A stretch of DNA of 44,263 nucleotides from Terriglobales bacterium. GTDB taxonomy: Bacteria > Acidobacteriota > Terriglobia > Terriglobales > Acidobacteriaceae. The translations under genes were made by a program, and so were the position numbers. How positions within the stretch are numbered: the stretch's first letter is position 1; each line of letters starts with the position of its first letter. The stretch spans positions 1 through 44,263 of the forward strand of contig DASPRM010000129.1 of NCBI GenBank assembly GCA_035624455.1. Reading direction: 5' to 3'. The notes beneath the pieces are model-generated. The model was not told the origin of the DNA. It made no database searches and saw only the letters and a list, made by a program, of their open reading frames with translations. Shown piece after piece: positions 1-7,024 of this stretch.

Positions 1-461
1 CTCTCGGTGACATGAAGGGACAAAGGCCGGGTCTGCCCATGGAGAGTCAACTCCCCCTGCACCAGCCACTCTCGTTTGTCTCCGCTGTCCCCACGTGGCT
101 CCACGGATCGGGAAGTAAAGCGGATTTCAGGATAGTGCTCAACGTCCAGGACCTCGGGGCCCACCATTCTGGTCTGCACTTCTTGGCGCTTGGCCGGATC
201 CAGACTCAAGTCAATGACCTTGAGGTCCGCGGAACGAATGGTCAGTTCGACCTTTCTGGCATCCTGATCCAGGCGGCCCGAAGCAATCGTGCCCGAAATG
301 TCATGATTGTCTGCAAACGCAGAGAACAAGCCTGACTTGAAGACGCGAATAGTGATGGTAGAACGCTCGGTATCAATAGCTCGAGGCGCAGCGAAGAGGG
401 AATTCGCCGCCAACAGCAAAACAACTACAAAAGGCAGTTGGGGCCTGCGCCAGAATGTCAT
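1..461 (-). CDS. YceI-like secreted protein, partial (C-terminus beyond window)
   Basis: The visible 153 residues start with a signal peptide (basic MTFWRRPQ, hydrophobic core, cleavage near LFA-AP). The rest reads as a YceI-type lipocalin-like beta barrel: an opening IDTERSTITIRVFKSG, then SAFADNHDISGTI, VIDLSLDP and QGELTLHGQTRPLSF, all in the order expected of the family. YceI-like proteins are periplasmic and bind long isoprenoid or lipid molecules; the ligand cannot be read here. The ATG at 459-461 overlaps the TAA of the upstream gene (TAATG), so translation is probably coupled to the TPR-like protein. The gene runs off the left edge, so its true end is unknown. Confidence 0.85.
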   Translation of the reverse strand, partial: MTFWRRPQLPFVVVLLLAANSLFAAPRAIDTERSTITIRVFKSGLFSAFADNHDISGTIASGRLDQDARKVELTIRSADLKVIDLSLDPAKRQEVQTRMVGPEVLDVEHYPEIRFTSRSVEPRGDSGDKREWLVQGELTLHGQTRPLSLHVTE

Positions 462-1321
462 TACTGGCCGGAATCGAGGCGTGCCAGTTCGCGTGCGAAC
501 AGGGGATTTCCGGGAAAGTCGTCTCGCAAGCTTGCAAGCAACACTCGCGCGGATTGGGGTTGCTTATCCCGTAAATAAGCGATGGCAAGAAGTATGCGCG
601 CAAACGGAGCCAGGTAGTGACCTTTTTCTGCCGCCAGCCGCAACTCTGAAATTCCCTGCTGCTTATCGCCGGCAAAGCCACCCAGCCGCAACATCCACCG
701 GAAAGGCGCCGAGAGGCTGCCGATCAGATACTGACTGATACCAGTCGCGACGTATGCGTCGTAGCAGTCCGGGCATACTTTCAGCAGACGCTGTGCAGAC
801 TCAGTGGCCTGCTTGGTGTAAGTCAGCGATGCCGTATTTTTCTTTTCGATGAGTGCCGAGTAATCGGCATTCAGCCCCGAAGTCAAGGTAGAGGCGAATA
901 ATGCACCCTGATCATTAGCGTTGGTCTTTAGCCGCTGGTCAGCCAGGGTCTGAGCGCGTTGCAGAGCCGCATGGAATCGCTCACGGATCATTGGATCCGG
1001 AGTCAGTTTGCTCCTTGAGCTAAAGCTGGAATCCTTGACGAACATCTGCGCCTGCAAAATCCCCAGGCGATTCATCTCGGAGAACAAGCAGCCTGCGGCT
1101 TCGGAAACTGGACCTAGCGGGTCATCGGGATGTTGATGCTGATAATCACTGAATTGCTGTTGCGCCGAGTCGAAATCCAGGTTGTACAGAAGGCGAAAGC
1201 CCTGGTCCAGGAGCGGGACATAGGTATCGACCGCCAGCGCGGGCAGGGCCGCCATCAGCATGCCAAGCAAGGAAAGGAGAAAGATTCGTTTTGCGGCCAT
1301 AAAGTAAGAATCCAGCGTCAC
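461..1321 (-). CDS. Secreted TPR-like helical-repeat protein
   Basis: About 286 residues with an N-terminal signal sequence (AAKRIFLLSLLGMLMA, cleavage near ALA) followed by helix-rich sequence with TPR-like spacing, for example a YNLDFDSAQQQFSDYQHQHP repeat near the start and a DKQPQSARVLLASLRDDFP repeat near the end. A CPDCYDAY segment gives two nearby cysteines. It probably acts as a periplasmic scaffold; no catalytic motif is visible. A GTG start at 1321 has GAGAAG six bases upstream. An ATG at 1300 would give a more standard signal peptide but has no clear ribosome site, so the start is uncertain. The stop overlaps the start of the YceI-like gene, which points to an operon and a shared envelope role (inference). 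Confidence 0.75.
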   Translation of the reverse strand: MTLDSYFMAAKRIFLLSLLGMLMAALPALAVDTYVPLLDQGFRLLYNLDFDSAQQQFSDYQHQHPDDPLGPVSEAAGCLFSEMNRLGILQAQMFVKDSSFSSRSKLTPDPMIRERFHAALQRAQTLADQRLKTNANDQGALFASTLTSGLNADYSALIEKKNTASLTYTKQATESAQRLLKVCPDCYDAYVATGISQYLIGSLSAPFRWMLRLGGFAGDKQQGISELRLAAEKGHYLAPFARILLAIAYLRDKQPQSARVLLASLRDDFPGNPLFARELARLDSGQ

Positions 1322-1468
1322 CCTGGACTTCTCAGGATCCCCACGTTACATACTTAAACCCGGCCAACGGTACAGAGACTCTAAGCTATCTCTGACCTCT
1401 GCGCAACTAGCTTCTCGTATCGGTTAGGCACCGTCGTACTGGCGGGGGTGCTGCTAAAGTAATCTGCA

Positions 1469-1858
1469 ATGTTTGATGCGTTTCGACGCACGATCCGTCA
1501 GATCCCCAAGGGAAAAGTGTCCAGTTACGGCGCCATTGCCCATGCAGCAGGATATCCCGGTTCCGCGCGGCAGGTTGCTTGGGCGCTCCATGTCTCCGAT
1601 GGCCTGCCCTGGCATCGCGTTGTCGGGTCGGGTGGAAAAATTTTGCTTACCGGCCATTCCGCACAGGAACAACGCCTGCGGCTGGAGATGGAAGGCGTAG
1701 TTTTTGCTGGTGCCCGTATCCCTATGAAAATGTATGAGTTCAAATTCCTCAGCGGGCAGCAACAGAAGAAGAAGAGGAAGAGGAAATCCAAGGGGAAGAA
1801 ACAAGGGTCAATCGGGAGTGGGCCTGGGCGAAGCTTACGGTCCGGCCGGAGCCTCTAG
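1469..1858 (+). CDS. DNA alkyltransferase-like (ATL) protein with basic C-terminal tail
   Basis: Residues 1-92 match the DNA-binding domain of O6-alkylguanine-DNA alkyltransferases: FRRTIRQIPKGKVSSYGAIA, then GYPGSARQVAWAL containing the recognition-helix and arginine-finger region. At the active site the usual PCHR is PWHR (residues 47-50), with Trp48 replacing the alkyl-acceptor Cys. That change defines ATL proteins, which bind O6-alkylguanine without repairing it and hand the lesion to nucleotide excision repair (established for the family). Residues 100-111 form an almost pure Lys/Arg run and the protein ends in a Gly/Ser/Arg-rich stretch; typical ATLs stop at about 100-110 residues. The last 24 bp overlap the 3' end of the convergent RNase H-like gene. 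Confidence 0.88.
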   Translation: MFDAFRRTIRQIPKGKVSSYGAIAHAAGYPGSARQVAWALHVSDGLPWHRVVGSGGKILLTGHSAQEQRLRLEMEGVVFAGARIPMKMYEFKFLSGQQQKKKRKRKSKGKKQGSIGSGPGRSLRSGRSL

Positions 1859-2266
1859 AAGTCCTGCCCCTTGGCGGGATCGAACGGCATGATTCGCCAG
1901 AAGATTGGCTTCCCGGTTCAACTCGCGGGGAATATGAGTTATGTAGAACTCCAGGAACCGAGCCAGCCTGCGGCAGGTCCAATTCAGGGAATATAGGCGT
2001 GGGCTGTTGCAGGCGTACTCGCCGGTCATTTGCTTTACTACCAGTTCCGAATCCGAAAACACCCGCAGGACGGTTGCTCTAAGCACAAGGGCGTGCTGCA
2101 AAACCTCCAGCAGCGCTACGTATTCAGCGACGTTGTTGTCCTGGTGACCAATCCACTTGGAGATGCGGAGGCGCTCGCCGCCGGGATGCTCAATGACGAT
2201 TCCGATACCGGAAGGCCCCGGGCTCCCGTGCGAACCGCCATCGATGTACGCCGTTAAATCTGACAT
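1835..2266 (-). CDS. RNase H-like protein (RNase HI fold)
   Basis: 143 residues with the order of an RNase HI domain: TAYIDGGSHGSPGPSG with Asp9, AEYVALL with Glu48, FSDSELVVKQM with Asp72, and the final IPRELNREANLLAN. In the family the last block is normally ADxLAN; here the fourth metal-binding Asp is Asn121. The first three carboxylates are intact. It belongs to the short YpeP/RnhA-like group that cleaves RNA in RNA-DNA hybrids, though activity is not certain. I chose ATG 2266 because homology begins there; a longer reading to 2341 adds 25 residues that look like upstream DNA. Convergent with the ATL gene. Confidence 0.82.
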   Translation of the reverse strand: MSDLTAYIDGGSHGSPGPSGIGIVIEHPGGERLRISKWIGHQDNNVAEYVALLEVLQHALVLRATVLRVFSDSELVVKQMTGEYACNSPRLYSLNWTCRRLARFLEFYITHIPRELNREANLLANHAVRSRQGAGLLEAPAGP

Positions 2267-2356
2267 ACGGCTCGTTCTGCACACAATGCAGTAAGCGCGT
2301 CGCTGGGTCAAGAGATTCGTTTGTTGATATCTGGGTTTCATGATTGTGCAAATCGT

Positions 2357-2365
2357 TGTGGATAA
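2357..2365 (-). promoter_or_regulatory. DnaA-box-like 9-mer (TTATCCACA on minus strand)
   Basis: The plus strand reads TGTGGATAA, the exact reverse complement of the consensus DnaA box TTATCCACA, within an AT-rich patch about 90 bp upstream of the RNase H-like gene. A weaker relative (GCATCCACA) lies at 2431-2439. There is no dnaA, dnaN or box cluster, so this is not evidence for an origin. It could be a DnaA-titrating or regulatory site, or chance. Confidence 0.25.
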
Positions 2366-2469
2366 TCAGGTAAATACAATTTCCCATTCTGGCAAGCCTG
2401 TATTTTTGTGTGAATTGCACAGCACGGATGGCATCCACAAACAATTGCCATTTGCACAAATCTTGGGTC

Positions 2470-2497
2470 TTGACATCGCGTCACGATGAATTAGGAT
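2470..2497 (+). promoter_or_regulatory. Sigma70-like promoter with no gene downstream
   Basis: TTGACA (2470-2475), a 16-bp spacer, then TAGGAT (2492-2497). The -35 is perfect and the -10 matches TATAAT at four of six positions. No plus-strand gene follows until 4656, so if used it would drive a small RNA or antisense transcript into the permease gene. Confidence 0.3.
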
Positions 2498-2694
2498 TCG
2501 GCGCGTCGACGGTCGAAAGGGTCAGCTTCAATAAACAGTAGCTGGTCCGAAGTAGACTGAGTGATTCGGTGCGGTGGAGCAATCCACTGGACGCCCAAAC
2601 CCGAAAAAACCGACGGCTCTGCGAGGAGACCGTTGGGGTTGGGGACTGCGAAAGCGGTGATCGCATCAGGGGCTGTGACGGTACATGTCTCCAC
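2491..2694 (-). CDS. Orphan small reading frame, doubtful
   Basis: A GTG-started frame of 67 residues; the open frame extends upstream to a TAG near 2724. The composition (VTAPDAITAFAVPNPNG, then FSGLGVQWIAPP) looks more protein-like than most shadow frames. No Shine-Dalgarno site, signal peptide or family match is recognised. It could be a decayed gene end, a small unknown protein, or noise. Confidence 0.18.
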   Translation of the reverse strand: METCTVTAPDAITAFAVPNPNGLLAEPSVFSGLGVQWIAPPHRITQSTSDQLLFIEADPFDRRRAES

Positions 2695-2826
2695 GTTGTT
2701 GACTCCCTCGCAGGAGTTGGCGGCTAGAGCATAACCAATGTCACAGCCTTTCTAATTTTTCCCGCCTTTTTCTGATCCTGACCGCTTACGACTACGATTT
2801 AACCCGATTATCAGTTCCCTCTGATG

Positions 2827-4212
2827 CTACTCGTAGCGAAGAGCCTGTATTGGATCCAGCCTCGCCGCCCGCGCCGCCGGATACACTCCCGCCACCAGGC
2901 TCACAATGATCGCGAAACCTATTGCACCCGCAACCAGCCACCACGGTACCGCCCAGAAGGTGTCGCCAGTGAGATCGCGGCTGCGCAAATAGGCATTGGT
3001 TCCAGCATTGATGAGCCGGCCAATTGCCCATCCGAAGGCTACCCCGATCACCCCGCCAATGAATCCCATGGCTCCTGCCTCGGCAAAGAACAAGCGACGC
3101 ACGTCGGCCTGGCTGGCGCCCACGGCTTTCATCACGCCGATCTCATGGCGTCTCTCGAGGATCGCCATAACCAGCGTGTTGACAATCCCCAACGAAGCTA
3201 CCGCCAGCGCCAGGCTTCCGAAAATGCCTAGAAACAGGTCTACTACGGTAAAGAAGCGCCGCAAGCTGCGGCTCGCGTCCAGCATGGAGAAGGCGGAAAA
3301 GCCCATCTTCTTGACCGCGTCTTCCACCGCTTCCACTTGAGAGGGTTTGCCAACTCGCGCGGTGAGCGCGAGAAACGTCATGCCACTGGAGGTTGAGCGT
3401 GCGATCTCTCGCAAGTCCGATCCCAGCATAATGTTCATGCTTTGGGCGAGCTGAGTCGGTATGAAGACCCGCGCGCGATTTGTGCCTCGCAGGGCTGGCT
3501 CGGGTTCCCCTTCCATCACACCTACGATCTTCAACCGCTGCTGCTTTCTGACAATGGAGAACCCGGACGAGAACAACTGCTCCGTTGCCTCACCCGAGCC
3601 ACTATTCTTCGAACCCGGGGAATCGCCGGCGGTCATTCGCTGCGCATAATTCAGAACCAATTCTTTGCCGATCAGCGCTGATGTGTCCTTACCCAGTTGC
3701 TTGGCGAAATCGTTATGCAGGATGACCTCTTCAGCCTGCGGCCCGGAAAAGAATTTCCCCTTCAGGTTGTCGAATACCTCGCGTTCCCGCGAAGACTGAG
3801 GAAGCGCCGCGACGGGAGCAAAATGTGATTGCTCTCCGAATCGCATTTCAGCCATAAAACGGATCTCGGGATAGACCTCAGTGACATTAGGAAGCGTTGC
3901 GATCTCCTGCTGCGCCTTGATATCCAGCGCCCTGACTTCTTTTGGCTGCGTGTCGGGCCGGCTGCCCATGCTGTTGAACTGATCCCACTCCCGGGATGTA
4001 ATGATCACGGAGTCGAACAGACCGGAGCGGTTCAGGCGTTTCGTGGCTAGCTGCTGCAGTCCAATTCCCAGCGACAGCATCGCCACCAGCGAAGCCACAC
4101 CCACCGAAACCCCGAGGGTGGTTAAAGAGTTTCGCAGAAGCGAATCGCGCAGATGTTGGACCGCGAAACCCAGGAGATCGCCAATTCGCAGGACTGGCTT
4201 GCCGTTAGCCAT
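2827..4212 (-). CDS. ABC transporter permease, FtsX/MacB type
   Basis: 461 residues with the MacB-type permease plan: a first membrane helix near 28-52 (NSLTTLGVSVGVASLVAMLS), a large periplasmic domain (about 55-325), then three membrane helices near 330-355, 380-405 and 425-450 with the FtsX signature FLGIFGSLALAVASLGIVNT and MAILERRHEIGVMKAVGAS. The C-terminus PAARAARLDPIQALRYE is the classic MacB/LolC tail. Such permeases move lipids, peptides or drugs by mechanotransmission rather than through a channel. No ATPase lies on this strand; the divergent operon at 4656-9103 supplies one that could serve it (inference). The periplasmic part contains a Ser/Gly-rich loop (SPGSKNSGSGEA). Confidence 0.9.
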   Translation of the reverse strand: MANGKPVLRIGDLLGFAVQHLRDSLLRNSLTTLGVSVGVASLVAMLSLGIGLQQLATKRLNRSGLFDSVIITSREWDQFNSMGSRPDTQPKEVRALDIKAQQEIATLPNVTEVYPEIRFMAEMRFGEQSHFAPVAALPQSSREREVFDNLKGKFFSGPQAEEVILHNDFAKQLGKDTSALIGKELVLNYAQRMTAGDSPGSKNSGSGEATEQLFSSGFSIVRKQQRLKIVGVMEGEPEPALRGTNRARVFIPTQLAQSMNIMLGSDLREIARSTSSGMTFLALTARVGKPSQVEAVEDAVKKMGFSAFSMLDASRSLRRFFTVVDLFLGIFGSLALAVASLGIVNTLVMAILERRHEIGVMKAVGASQADVRRLFFAEAGAMGFIGGVIGVAFGWAIGRLINAGTNAYLRSRDLTGDTFWAVPWWLVAGAIGFAIIVSLVAGVYPAARAARLDPIQALRYE

Positions 4213-4655
4213 ACGAGTAGGACTTTCAGTCTATACTGAGCATTAACAGCTTAGACTTTCGAGCCAGACCAGGGTTCACCTCAAACGGGTTGTAACCAGC
4301 TAGCACGTGTGTACCTCTTCGTGTACGTAACCGTTCCTTCCCACGGCAGTTTCTAAATAGGAGGGATGTGTCCTTCCAACGCTTTACCGACACCGACCAG
4401 GGCCGAAAATGGCTAACCCAGCCCTGGATTCGGAGTCTAATTCGGGAGGGAGGCGTACAAGCTGATATGAAAGTTCTGTTAAAAGGGCTGACGTTAGTCG
4501 AGTAGGGCGATAATCTCCAGTAGTTCGGTTAAACCCTGTGTAACTGGTCGCTTGGCTCTTCCCATGTTTGACACGAGGCGATTCTCCTTATTGGGGAACC
4601 TTCAGCACGGGACCCTCGTAGCTATTGCAGGGCTGGCCCGTAATTTGGAGTCGCG
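4213..4655. other. 443-bp divergent intergenic region
   Basis: This lies between two divergent ABC permease genes and should carry both promoters. On the minus strand a TATAGACT element sits about 20 bp upstream of the 4212 start. On the plus strand TTTGACAC at 4566 resembles a -35, without a convincing -10 at the right distance. GTGTAC is repeated at 4309 and 4321. No RNA gene or protein is recognised. Confidence 0.4.
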
Positions 4656-5807
4656 ATGACCCTCACGCAGTTCGTTGCCAAGAACACGTTTCGGAATCGC
4701 CGCCGCAGCATTCTCACGATTATCAGTATCAGTGTTTCCCTCCTGCTGCTTACGCTGATGATGACCATCTGGCGAGCCTTTTACATAGACAGCGGCCCAC
4801 CGGAATCGGCCCTGCGCCTGATCACGCGCCATCGGGTGTCGCTGACTTTCGCTCTGCCCATGGCCTACCGTGAGAAGATTCGCGCCATTCCTGGTGTGGT
4901 CAACGTCGCTCCCGAGAACTGGTTTGGCGGCAGGTGGAAGGACGACAAGCCAGAAAACTTCTTTCCTCAGTTCGGAACCGATCCGGAAGAGATCACCAAG
5001 GTCTACACCGAATGGAGAATTCCCCCTGATCAGTTTCAGACCTGGATCCACGATCGGACCGGCGCGCTGGTCGGCCGCACGTTGGCGAATAAACATGGCT
5101 GGAAGCTTGGCGACCGCATCGTGCTGCAGGGAACGATTTTCCCGACCAACCTGGAACTTAGCATTCGCGCCATCTATGACACCGACGACCCCGACGCTGC
5201 AAATGTTGTGTATTTCAATCAGAAGTATGTTTATGAATCGGTCAAATACATGAAAGATCAGGTCGGAGTCTTCGCCATTCGCGTGGATTCTCCAGAAGCC
5301 GTTCCCAGGGTGGCCAAAGCCGTCGACGATATGTTCCGCAACTCGCCCCAGCCTACGAAGACCGAAACCGAGAAGGCATTCGGTCTGAGTTTTGTTGCCA
5401 TGCTGGGAAATGTAAAGGCGTTCATCCTGGGGATTTCGCTGGCGGTGGTGTTCGCGATTCTGCTGGTTTCCGCCAATACTATGGCGATGTCAATCCGCGA
5501 GCGGGTACGCGAAGTGGCGGTGCTTAAGACACTCGGATTCACGCGTGGCGGCATCCTGGCATTGTTTGTGGGTGAGGCGATCTCGCTGGCGCTGGTGGGC
5601 GGTATTTTAGGAGCGCTGCTCGCCACATTTCTAGTGAGAGCAATTGCCGAGAGTGGACAGTTTTTCGGCCCTGGTCTTAGGGTGACATTTCCCACAATGG
5701 TGGTCGCCCTGCTGGTCGCCGCTTTTGTGGGCTTCGCCAGCGCGTTTCTGCCTTCTTACCGGGCGTCTTCGCTGAATATTGCCGAGGGACTGCGGCATTT
5801 GGGCTAG
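4656..5807 (+). CDS. ABC transporter permease, FtsX type
   Basis: 383 residues. A basic N-terminus (KNTFRNRRRS) leads into the first membrane helix (about 18-40), a periplasmic domain of roughly 210 residues, and three C-terminal helices near 255-285, 300-330 and 345-370. MSIRERVREVAVLKTLGFTR is the conserved cytoplasmic loop that contacts the ATPase, and the tail is YRASSLNIAEGLRHLG. GGAG sits five bases before the ATG. It is the first gene of a co-directional set (permease, permease, adaptor, ATPase) with short gaps, so it probably forms a heteromeric permease pair with the next gene. Confidence 0.9.
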   Translation: MTLTQFVAKNTFRNRRRSILTIISISVSLLLLTLMMTIWRAFYIDSGPPESALRLITRHRVSLTFALPMAYREKIRAIPGVVNVAPENWFGGRWKDDKPENFFPQFGTDPEEITKVYTEWRIPPDQFQTWIHDRTGALVGRTLANKHGWKLGDRIVLQGTIFPTNLELSIRAIYDTDDPDAANVVYFNQKYVYESVKYMKDQVGVFAIRVDSPEAVPRVAKAVDDMFRNSPQPTKTETEKAFGLSFVAMLGNVKAFILGISLAVVFAILLVSANTMAMSIRERVREVAVLKTLGFTRGGILALFVGEAISLALVGGILGALLATFLVRAIAESGQFFGPGLRVTFPTMVVALLVAAFVGFASAFLPSYRASSLNIAEGLRHLG

Positions 5808-5841
5808 AACACTGAGAACAGAGGAACGGGAGCAATTTTGC

Positions 5842-7002
5842 ATGGCGATTCCGATTTCCTACAACATCCGTAATCTGCGTTTGCGGCTGGGAGCAACTGT
5901 GATGACCGCGCTCGGCATTGCCCTGACGGTCGCGATTGCCATCTTCATCATGGCGCTGCTGAGCGGACTCAAGCAGGCGTTTGCGAGTACCGGCAATGCG
6001 CTGAACGTCATGGCGATGCGCAAGGGATCCGACTCCGAACTCTCCAGCATTATCAGCCGCGAGCAGTTTGGCGTGATCAAGGATCTACCCGGAATCGCGA
6101 AGGATTCCCACGGTGATCCCCTGGCTTCAGGCGAGATGATGGTGGCGATCGTGCTGCCGCGCTCGGACGGAACCGGCGAAACCAACGTCAGCGTTCGAGG
6201 CATGAATCCTGTGGGCTTTGAGATGCGCCCCGAAATCAAACTCGTCGAGGGTCGCTGGTTCGCAACCGGACAACGCGAAGTCGTCGTCAGCAGGTCGATC
6301 AGCAAACGCTTCGCGAATGCCAACATTGGCAATACTCTGCAGTTTGGTAAAGGATTGTGGACGGTGGTAGGGGTCTTTGACGGTGCCGGCTCTGCCCACG
6401 ATTCTGAAATTTGGGCTGACGTCAATCAGATGGCTTCCGATTTTGATCGCCCAGTCTTTTCCTCGGTCGTCTTGCAGGCTAGTGATGCGGTCGCGGCCGA
6501 TGCGCTCGCCAATCGCTTGAGCGATGACCAGCGGCTTAAGCTGGACGGCATGTCAGAGAACAGCTACTTCGACAAGCAAACCCGGAGCGGCGCCGCGATC
6601 AAATTTGTAGGGACGCTGGTGGCCATCATCATGGCGATTGGCTCCTGCTTCGCAGCTATGAACACGATGTATGCGGCGGTGGCCTATCGGGGGCGGGAAA
6701 TTGCCACGCTGCGTGTTCTTGGTTTCTCGCGGCCAAGCATCCTCACGTCTTTTGTCTTCGAAGCGTTGTTAATTTCGCTGGTCGGGGCCGTAATAGCGGT
6801 GATTCTGATGCTCCCATTCAACGGCCTGACCACCGGCACCTCGAACCAGGTGACCTTCAGCGAGGTAATTTTTCAGATGAGGATGACTCCGGCCGTGATT
6901 GCGACGGCCATTCTGTTTGCAGCCCTTATGGGAGTGCTGGGCGGTCTGGCGCCGGCCTGGCATGCGGCAAGGCAGAATATTCTGGCAGCCTTGCGAGGAT
7001 AA
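5842..7002 (+). CDS. ABC transporter permease, FtsX type (second subunit)
   Basis: 386 residues from ATG 5842, chosen because GGGAG lies upstream and the membrane-protein sequence starts there; the open frame continues upstream into the previous gene without meaning. The first helix is at about 20-42 (VMTALGIALTVAIAIFIMAL), followed by a periplasmic domain that is rich in small beta elements (VVVSRSISKRFANANIG), then three helices. The coupling loop YRGREIATLRVLGFSRPS and tail APAWHAARQNILAALRG are typical. It is 34 bp from the preceding permease, and the two are probably a LolC/LolE-like or MacB-like heterodimer. Confidence 0.9.
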   Translation: MAIPISYNIRNLRLRLGATVMTALGIALTVAIAIFIMALLSGLKQAFASTGNALNVMAMRKGSDSELSSIISREQFGVIKDLPGIAKDSHGDPLASGEMMVAIVLPRSDGTGETNVSVRGMNPVGFEMRPEIKLVEGRWFATGQREVVVSRSISKRFANANIGNTLQFGKGLWTVVGVFDGAGSAHDSEIWADVNQMASDFDRPVFSSVVLQASDAVAADALANRLSDDQRLKLDGMSENSYFDKQTRSGAAIKFVGTLVAIIMAIGSCFAAMNTMYAAVAYRGREIATLRVLGFSRPSILTSFVFEALLISLVGAVIAVILMLPFNGLTTGTSNQVTFSEVIFQMRMTPAVIATAILFAALMGVLGGLAPAWHAARQNILAALRG

Positions 7003-7024
7003 GCACGGCTAGAATTGAAAGGCA

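Larger units (their letters stand above)
2267..2826. other. 560-bp AT-rich intergenic region
   Basis: This stretch separates the RNase H-like gene (5' side) from the 3' end of the ABC permease. It is clearly more AT-rich from 2330 to 2480 than its surroundings. It holds a DnaA-box-like 9-mer, a sigma70-like promoter on the plus strand and a short orphan reading frame on the minus strand (each listed separately). No tRNA or recognisable protein is present. Confidence 0.6.

Noticed and set aside
2267-2826. Possible replication origin from the DnaA box and AT-rich DNA
   Set aside because: Only one perfect box, and no dnaA, dnaN, gyr or par genes nearby.
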